NCBI GenBank assembly: GCA_947175285.1
Contig: CAMWMM010000027.1
Location: forward strand, 1 to 20,836
DNA length: 20,836 bases
Origin: an uncultured Lachnospiraceae bacterium
Lineage (GTDB): Bacteria; Bacillota_A; Clostridia; Lachnospirales; Lachnospiraceae
Direction: 5' to 3'
This document shows, piece after piece, positions 15,668-20,836 of the stretch. A program made the position numbers and the translations under genes. The number at the start of each line of letters is the position of its first letter. Positions within the stretch are counted from its first letter, which is position 1. The notes under the pieces were generated by a model. The model ran no database searches. It was not told the DNA's origin and worked only from the letters and a program-made list of their open reading frames with translations.

Positions 15668-15726
15668 GCATACATTTTATTTTTTTGTGACGGCTTTTGA
15701 AATTCAGGAATGATGTTTCATGAGTG

Positions 15727-15755
15727 TTGACATTTTGAGGTTTCACTATTATAAT
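15727..15755 (+). promoter_or_regulatory. Perfect consensus promoter of the AbiE pair
   Basis: TTGACA (15727-15732), exactly 17 bp, then TATAAT (15750-15755). An inverted pair TTTCAC (15741-15746) and GTGAAA (15771-15776) flanks the -10 and the likely transcription start, a plausible operator for AbiEi autorepression. Confidence 0.8.
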
Positions 15756-15788
15756 TAAATTACTATTTTGGTGAAAGTGGTATTAAAT

Positions 15789-16814
15789 ATGAAATTACAT
15801 TATAAAGAACAAGAAATTTTAGCAGACCGGTTTATGAGGCTGCCTATTGTACAAAAATATGAGGTCTGTGAAAAGATGCAGGACGGATTTATTGCAAATA
15901 TAGAACTAGATGATGGTTATGAGTTTGCGCTTATTGTTTATGTCATGCAGGAAGCATTTCCGGCTCAGGTCCTGGAAAAAATCAGGAATATTTCTAAGGA
16001 AAAAGGGAAATATCCGGTAATTGCTGCACCATATATTTCTGACGTCACAGCAGAAATATGTGAAAAAAATAAAATAGGGTATGTGGATTATGCCGGAAAT
16101 GCCTTGTTTTGCGGTCATTCCATATACCTTTCTGAAAAGGGAAATAAAAATGTAAAGCCTAATAGACGGGGGCTTGTTTCGGTTTTCGAGCGGTCTGCAG
16201 AAATCTCATCCTTGATTTTGAGAGAAGTATTTTATGATGTCTCAAAGACATGGAAGCTGAAATACTTATCAGAAAAAGTCGGCTGCAGTATAGGGCAGGT
16301 TTCAAAGGTAAAAGATTTCCTCTGTAGAAATGCATGGGCAGAAATGACATCAGATGGGATAAAATTATTGAAACCGGAAGAAATACTTGCTGAGTGGAGC
16401 CGGGTTTATGGTAAAAAAGTACCAGATATTTATGCCTGCTATAGTTTGGATAAACCAACAGATATTGAGAAGAAATTAGCGCTTATGAAAGAACAGGCTG
16501 ACATAGATTATTATTTAACAGGGTTCTCAGGAGGTGTTCGTTATACACCAGTCGTCAGGTATAATAAAGTGCATGTATATATTTCCGAGGAAGACATAAA
16601 GGAGGCAATGACTTTCTTGGAGTGCAAGCAGGTAACAGATGGACAAAATCTAATCATATATCCGATAGCGGAATCATGTTGTATAAAAGATGCACATCAG
16701 GAAAATGGATATAGCGTGGTTTCTCCTGTTCAGATATATTTGGACTGTATGCAGATAAAGGGACGCGGGGAAGAAATGGCAGAAGCAGTGATGAAAAAGG
16801 AAATACTCAAATGA
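15789..16814 (+). CDS. abiEi: AbiEi-like antitoxin / repressor
   Basis: This is a 341-aa protein from ATG 15789; a TTG at 15768 would add seven residues and lies too close to the promoter. A winged helix is visible (LKYLSEKVGCSIGQVSKVKD), and the C-terminus VVSPVQIYLDCMQIKGRGEE followed by a helix is typical of AbiEi-family proteins. In type IV systems the antitoxin represses the promoter and counters the toxin's effect without direct contact. The 4-nt overlap (ATGA) with the nucleotidyltransferase gene supports the pairing. The N-terminal 110 residues may be an endonuclease-like fold rather than only DNA-binding; unproven. Confidence 0.75.
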   Translation: MKLHYKEQEILADRFMRLPIVQKYEVCEKMQDGFIANIELDDGYEFALIVYVMQEAFPAQVLEKIRNISKEKGKYPVIAAPYISDVTAEICEKNKIGYVDYAGNALFCGHSIYLSEKGNKNVKPNRRGLVSVFERSAEISSLILREVFYDVSKTWKLKYLSEKVGCSIGQVSKVKDFLCRNAWAEMTSDGIKLLKPEEILAEWSRVYGKKVPDIYACYSLDKPTDIEKKLALMKEQADIDYYLTGFSGGVRYTPVVRYNKVHVYISEEDIKEAMTFLECKQVTDGQNLIIYPIAESCCIKDAHQENGYSVVSPVQIYLDCMQIKGRGEEMAEAVMKKEILK

Positions 16815-17641
16815 TAAAGGATGAAGAATTAAAAAGTAGTGCAGATTACATCGAAGGGCAAAAAGAAGCGGCACATCGCATTTTGATAGAATTGGTTAAT
16901 CTGTTTCAAGAGTATCAGGAAGATATACGCATAGTTGGCGGATGGGTTCCGGATTTAATGTTTCCAAAAGAGGGACATGTCGGAAGTGTTGACGTTGATA
17001 TTCTGATTAATCATTTAACGCTTCAGGATGCTGGTTATCAAAATATGGCATTGATTTTGCAAAGGAATGGGTATGAAGAACATCCCGAAAAGTATTTTTC
17101 GTTTGTTAAAACTGTGATTGTTGATGGAATATCATATCCTGTAGACGTTGATATACTGGCGGGGATTTATGGCGGAACTCAATTGAAAAAACGCAGTCAG
17201 CATGTGCAAGGAATAAAGGCATTAAAGGCTACTGGTGGTAATTTCGCATTTGAATTCCCACCACAGAAAGTAAGGGTTAAGGCCAAAAGACCCGACGGTG
17301 CGATGGATATTGTTTATGTTAATGTAGTTGCTGTTGTGCCATATCTGATTATGAAAACGGCGGCAATAGGACGGGGAAAAGCGAAGGATGCATATGATAT
17401 TTATTTTTTGATTAAACATTATAACGGCGGAGTAAAAGAATTGGCAAAACAATTTCAAAGCTTTGGGGATAAGCAAATTGTATTGGATATGAAGCAGAAA
17501 CTAAATGAAAAATTTGCTTCTACAGAACATTCTGGACCAAATGATGTTGTCGATTTTATGGATTTATTGGACGAGGAAGATTTTGAAATGATAAAGAGGG
17601 ATGCTTATGAGCAAGTTCAAACATTACTCCAATTAATATAA
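16811..17641 (+). CDS. abiEii: AbiEii/AbiGii-like nucleotidyltransferase toxin
   Basis: This is a 276-aa protein. The nucleotidyltransferase core is present: IVGGWVPDLMF (41-51), DVD at 61-63, a further DVD in YPVDVDILAG, and KAKDAYDIYFLIKH near residues 194-207. Family toxins bind NTP and stop growth, giving phage abortive infection and plasmid maintenance. Some relatives attach nucleotides to tRNA. It lies in one operon with the AbiEi-like gene. No ribosome binding site is needed beyond translational coupling. Confidence 0.8.
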   Translation: MIKDEELKSSADYIEGQKEAAHRILIELVNLFQEYQEDIRIVGGWVPDLMFPKEGHVGSVDVDILINHLTLQDAGYQNMALILQRNGYEEHPEKYFSFVKTVIVDGISYPVDVDILAGIYGGTQLKKRSQHVQGIKALKATGGNFAFEFPPQKVRVKAKRPDGAMDIVYVNVVAVVPYLIMKTAAIGRGKAKDAYDIYFLIKHYNGGVKELAKQFQSFGDKQIVLDMKQKLNEKFASTEHSGPNDVVDFMDLLDEEDFEMIKRDAYEQVQTLLQLI

Positions 17642-17676
17642 AAATAGAAATGACGGTTTTTGGAAGGCGAATGATT

Positions 17677-17801
17677 ATGTCGGGCAAAAATACTACATAC
17701 CATGAGCAGAGGGAAACAAGTTATACTCTATAGCTTAGACAGCTCTTAACAGAACTGCCTCCATATGCAAAAGATTATTATATCATTGATGAGGTGATTG
17801 C
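17677..17801 (+). pseudogene. N-terminal fragment of a second tyrosine recombinase
   Basis: It reads MSGKNTTYHEQRETSYTL, a TAG at 17731-17733, then LRQLLTELPPYAKDYY. This matches the intact recombinase start (TYHEQKEADYTLQLRQLLSE, then MPPYAKDYF), with Gln mutated to stop. After DYY the sequence jumps to what follows the intact recombinase's stop, so nearly the whole gene was deleted. Confidence 0.85.
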
Positions 17802-17822
17802 ATGCAGGATAAAGAAAATATT
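17775..17822 (+). repeat. Direct repeat of 15575-17822 pair, right copy
   Basis: The right copy of the 48-bp repeat described at 15575. Here it joins the recombinase fragment to the intact 17802 gene and supplies its binding site GAGGTGAT. Confidence 0.85.
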
Positions 17823-18866
17823 GATTCTTATGAAATCAAATATGCAGTTCCCTCGTATTACGACATATATAAGCATGGTGGAAGTACCTTAAAGAATGAT
17901 AGTCGTGGTATGAGGTTGATGCTACAGTATTTTTCAAAGTATTTTACAGAGGAGCAGCTTCAGTCCAATATGCAGCGGTATAACATTGAGAATATGCTTG
18001 CCATAGTAAAAGACTATTTTTTTAGGGAATATGGTTATACAGGTGATAATATAGAGTTAAACAACCGATATCAAAGGACGATAAACAGTTATATTTACAA
18101 TGATAAGAAAAATCCCGCAGTAGTGCATATAGACGAGCTGTTTGAATCGACCATGATGGCATTTTTTCTTGCCATGTTTAAATGGTCGAAAGACTTTGAT
18201 AATCCGGAAGTGTATGGAGACTGCTATGTGTACGTGCTGTTTTTGATGAACGACGTAAGCATTTTGGGGGAGATGCAGGGAGAAGATGCTAACAGGGCAT
18301 TACTGGGAATGGTTGCAGATGACCTGCAGATTTTGCAGCTTGCTGAAGACTGTTATTGGACTGTACTGGCATTCAGTTTGGCCCATGAGATTGCGCATGC
18401 TTACTTAGCCAATATTGGGAAAAAATACACCAAAGAACATCCGGAAGAAGAGGAATTTGATGCAGATGAGATTGCGTATCATATTGTCCTTAAGATTATT
18501 ATGGACAAAGAGGTAAGAGGCATTGTTTTAGAACCTTATACCTACCTCGCGCCAATGATGTATATGGATTTTTTTGATATGGTTTATTATACTGATCGGG
18601 TACTATATAAAACATTTTTCTACAATGAAACACATCCGACTTTAAAAAAGAGGAAAGGCTGGCTGTTTGCCATTGTAGACAGAGATGAATATTATTTTGA
18701 TACGAGGGAGGGTAATTACTTATATCGTGGATTTAATGAGGTGTATAAAGAATATAAAATTCAGACTATCCTGAAAATGGAGAGAGGTAAGCTGGTAAAG
18801 ATTATCCATACCGAACAGAGGGAAAAATTAAAGGAACTGATGAAAGGGGAAGAAGAGAATGACTAG
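17802..18866 (+). CDS. HExxH metallopeptidase-like protein A
   Basis: This is a 354-aa protein; GAGGTGAT, a near-perfect anti-16S match, precedes the ATG. Zinc motif HEIAH lies at 195-199, followed by EFDADE at 218-223 (a likely third ligand) and THPTLKKR near residue 280. That order, HExxH then E-F-D-A-D then THP...R, is shared with the third gene of this operon. It resembles M48/M78-like and Lit-like (U49) peptidases, but no family can be fixed from memory. The N-terminal 120 residues are unrecognised. There is no signal peptide. It overlaps the next gene by 8 nt. Confidence 0.65.
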   Translation: MQDKENIDSYEIKYAVPSYYDIYKHGGSTLKNDSRGMRLMLQYFSKYFTEEQLQSNMQRYNIENMLAIVKDYFFREYGYTGDNIELNNRYQRTINSYIYNDKKNPAVVHIDELFESTMMAFFLAMFKWSKDFDNPEVYGDCYVYVLFLMNDVSILGEMQGEDANRALLGMVADDLQILQLAEDCYWTVLAFSLAHEIAHAYLANIGKKYTKEHPEEEEFDADEIAYHIVLKIIMDKEVRGIVLEPYTYLAPMMYMDFFDMVYYTDRVLYKTFFYNETHPTLKKRKGWLFAIVDRDEYYFDTREGNYLYRGFNEVYKEYKIQTILKMERGKLVKIIHTEQREKLKELMKGEEEND

Positions 18867-19428
18867 ACAGCAGGCGATGGAATATGATGATAAACTGAGT
18901 AAAAAGTTACAAGACTATGCCAGTGATTGTGGGGAAGATAAGACGGCTGCTAAGAACATAGTAGATAATTATATAGAATTTTTACCGGAAAACGATATTA
19001 AAAACATGGTTTTTCTTGGTAATGATCCGGTTTCCTATAAACTCGGTAATGTTCGGATTGACTTAAAGAAAGCAATTTTGGCGGGAGTGGAATTAGCCGC
19101 GTCCGTCAGCAGACCAGAGAGTATTTTTAATTATATTCAAATGTTAATAGTATCAGTATTGTTTATCAGAAGTGTCACCAGGCAGGAACTGAATGGGATA
19201 GAGGTTTATATCGTCTATTTGCTTCATATAAAAGGGGCTTACCAGTCCGGTGTTGAAGAAGAACAATTTATTCATGATTTTCAGGAATGGTATATGCAGC
19301 GGGAAAACACAACATTGGAAAGACGAAATGTAGTGGAGACTATCAATCATTTGTATGAAATGAAAGTGGCAGATTTTGAGAATGGGAAAATCTGTCTAAG
19401 GGAGAAAGTTTGGGGAAAGCTCGAATAA
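18859..19428 (+). CDS. Small helical protein between two peptidase-like genes
   Basis: This is a 189-aa protein whose start lies inside the previous gene, so translation is coupled. It is mainly helical, with a hydrophobic stretch YIQMLIVSVLFIRSV near residues 93-107 that may be core rather than membrane. The C-terminal 45 residues (RRNVVETINHLYEMKVADFE, then NGKICLREKVWGKL) look like a winged-helix or adaptor module. No family is recognised. It could regulate or link the two flanking peptidase-like proteins. Confidence 0.6.
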   Translation: MTRQQAMEYDDKLSKKLQDYASDCGEDKTAAKNIVDNYIEFLPENDIKNMVFLGNDPVSYKLGNVRIDLKKAILAGVELAASVSRPESIFNYIQMLIVSVLFIRSVTRQELNGIEVYIVYLLHIKGAYQSGVEEEQFIHDFQEWYMQRENTTLERRNVVETINHLYEMKVADFENGKICLREKVWGKLE

Positions 19429-19444
19429 GTTTGGGGGAACTGTA

Positions 19445-20620
19445 ATGGTAGGAATGAATCCGCTGGAATTTCTGGAAGAAGTGCAACGTGAATATATGGT
19501 AAGTGCATATGGAGATGTTATCGACTATGATGAAATGTATTCTAACGGTAATTTTTTTGATTTTTTACAGCAGGAATACAATTTTAAGTGTGAGAACAGG
19601 GATAAACTGATAAAATCACTGCGCGAAATGAGGAGCAGACATGTTATTTCACGGTACGAAAACCCATACTATTATAAGTTTTTTAGTGATATTATCAGTA
19701 ACATTCATAGGATAAAGGATGCATTTATGGATTGTCATGGGCTGGATATGCCATTGTTTGGGACTGTAGAGTTTGATATGTTTTGTGCCCAGATTAGGTG
19801 TCCCAATAGTGATATGCCGCCGATTATTCTATTTTACAGCGGAATCATACAATTTGCCCATAACATTACAAATGTGCTGACAAAGGCTTTCCCTATTCAG
19901 GTATTGGATGGAGAAAAAATTACCTTCGGCATGGAGCCTGAAAAAATCAAAGATTGTATCAAGAGTAACAGATGGATTGAAAAACGGTTCACAGATATAG
20001 TCCTAAGTATATTTTTTTGTGGAAATGTTGATATGTGTGATGTTTCTCAGCCAGAGAATGATTATCTTTATCGGCAATTCAGTAATGCGCTGACAGATTC
20101 TTTTCTGACTTTTATCGTTGCCCATGAGTGCGCACACTATTATTTGGGGCATTTGGAAAAAGATGCAGTTAAAGGGATAGTGACTCTTGGAAAAGTACAG
20201 TATGAGAACTTGGTTCCTGATTGGGAACAGGAATTTGATGCTGATTATATAGGTGCATTACTGACAATTCCGATACTTAATGAAAGAAAAATGGATATTC
20301 AGGTCATTTTGGGCGGGTTATATGTTGCCATGTGGGTGTTAAGCATCATTGAGAATTTGCAGATTAAGGGCGGATCAGACAAAACGACGCATCCGCCGGC
20401 AAAGGATAGGCTTTTGCAGATAAAGGAAAAGCTGCAGAAAATTATGCAGACCGATTTGCGTGTGTTAGAAATTTATGATGTGCTATTTTCTGATTTGTGG
20501 GAACGATTTTCTATAATCTCAGAGGAAGTTGAAACCAGAGTTTTAGCGGGACGTCCTATGGCAGAAGTTTCATACGAGCAGATAAAGAAAGTTATTTATA
20601 ATGAAACGAATTTTAAATAG
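19445..20620 (+). CDS. HExxH metallopeptidase-like protein B
   Basis: This is a 391-aa protein; TTGGGGGAA precedes the ATG, 16 bp after the previous stop. HECAHYYLGHL (HExxH at 227-231), WEQEFDADYIGALL (E263 to D267) and THPPAKDRL follow in the order seen in M48-like and Lit/U49-like soluble peptidases. Spacing from HExxH to the E-F-D-A-D block is longer than in protein A (36 versus 23 residues). There is no membrane segment or signal peptide, so it acts in the cytosol if active. E. coli Lit cleaves EF-Tu during phage infection; a similar exclusion role is possible but unproven here. Confidence 0.65.
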   Translation: MVGMNPLEFLEEVQREYMVSAYGDVIDYDEMYSNGNFFDFLQQEYNFKCENRDKLIKSLREMRSRHVISRYENPYYYKFFSDIISNIHRIKDAFMDCHGLDMPLFGTVEFDMFCAQIRCPNSDMPPIILFYSGIIQFAHNITNVLTKAFPIQVLDGEKITFGMEPEKIKDCIKSNRWIEKRFTDIVLSIFFCGNVDMCDVSQPENDYLYRQFSNALTDSFLTFIVAHECAHYYLGHLEKDAVKGIVTLGKVQYENLVPDWEQEFDADYIGALLTIPILNERKMDIQVILGGLYVAMWVLSIIENLQIKGGSDKTTHPPAKDRLLQIKEKLQKIMQTDLRVLEIYDVLFSDLWERFSIISEEVETRVLAGRPMAEVSYEQIKKVIYNETNFK

Positions 20621-20661
20621 GAATTTCCAATATTGAACATAAATATCTCAGTTTTAATATT

Positions 20662-20695
20662 AACTATGAAATAAATATGGATTTGTTTCATAGTT
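20662..20695. terminator. Hairpin after the peptidase operon
   Basis: AACTATGAAA and its exact complement (20686-20695) form a 10-bp stem with a 14-nt loop and no T-tract. It may be an attenuating or protein-bound site rather than a terminator. Confidence 0.4.
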
Positions 20696-20710
20696 GGGCA
20701 TATCAATTAT

Positions 20711-20747
20711 AGCCCTGACAGACAGATCATTGTCAAGGCTTTCTTAA
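20711..20747 (+). terminator. Hairpin terminator candidate
   Basis: AGCCCTGACA pairs with TGTCAAGGCT (20731-20740) with one mismatch, followed by TTCTT. It is the first of two stacked hairpins. Confidence 0.5.
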
Positions 20748-20787
20748 AAGGAAACCGCTCTACAAAAATGCGGCAGTTTCCTTTTTA
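20746..20787 (+). terminator. Strong rho-independent terminator
   Basis: AAAAGGAAAC (20746-20755) pairs exactly with GTTTCCTTTT (20776-20785), with an inner CGC/GCG pair and a small bulge. It is U-rich at the end and ends any transcript leaving the peptidase operon. Confidence 0.75.
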
Positions 20788-20801
20788 TTGTCTGTATAAT
20801 G

Positions 20802-20827
20802 GGGTTAAAACCCTCGCCTTAAGGCGA
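20802..20827. repeat. Adjacent palindromes at the window end
   Basis: GGGTT-AA-AACCC (20802-20813) abuts a perfect 14-bp palindrome TCGCCTTAAGGCGA (20814-20827). No gene overlaps them. They could be a recombination, transfer or regulatory site. Confidence 0.45.
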
Positions 20828-20836
20828 AACCTTTAG

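Noticed and set aside
1..20836. Complete circular plasmid
   Set aside because: Joining the ends leaves the first ORF without a start, and no terminal overlap is visible; more likely a section of a larger element.

Overview
The window reads as accessory DNA from a low-GC Gram-positive host, most likely a Clostridia/Lachnospiraceae plasmid or plasmid-like element. This rests on strong GGAGG-type ribosome binding sites, ATG/GTG starts, TTGACA/TATAAT promoters and the protein style. It carries its own replication genes, an iteron array and cargo genes. No rRNA, tRNA or CRISPR array was seen.

Region 1 (1-5016, + strand) is a compact DNA-metabolism operon. It holds a zincin-like HExxH protein cut by the window edge, an OB-fold/HD-type protein with lost metal ligands, a DNA polymerase III delta'-like subunit, a truncated DnaX, and the C-terminal third of DnaE. 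The last two meet out of frame at an ATGA overlap. A perfect 13-bp-stem terminator (5028-5069) closes the operon. A small hydrophobic peptide gene with its own promoter follows (5146-5238).

Region 2 (5546-9125, - strand) is the replication module. It has a Cys-rich helix-turn-helix protein, about 0.65 kb of iterons (6880-7513), a bidirectional-looking terminator, and a 476-aa Rep-like initiator with a near-consensus promoter. A perfect DnaA box lies inside the first codons of rep.

Region 3 (9364-14340, + strand) is a run of six intact small cytosolic genes plus decayed pieces. One is DUF1963/YwqG-like, one is SMI1/KNR4 (SUKH)-like, there is a broken second SUKH gene, and four are unnamed acidic proteins. 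No toxin gene is present. Short repeats recur in and between the genes. This looks like an array of orphan immunity genes to polymorphic toxins. A XerC/D-type tyrosine recombinase with a complete active site follows directly (14494-15564). The combination resembles the recombinase-associated acquired interbacterial defence clusters described in Bacteroides.

Region 4 (15575-20620, + strand) holds an AbiEi/AbiEii-like type IV toxin-antitoxin pair set between duplicated fragments of the recombinase and of the next operon's first gene. A tightly packed three-gene operon follows, encoding two HExxH metallopeptidase-like proteins separated by a small helical protein. Its function is unknown; a defence or exclusion role is an inference. 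The window ends in strong hairpins and a 14-bp palindrome.
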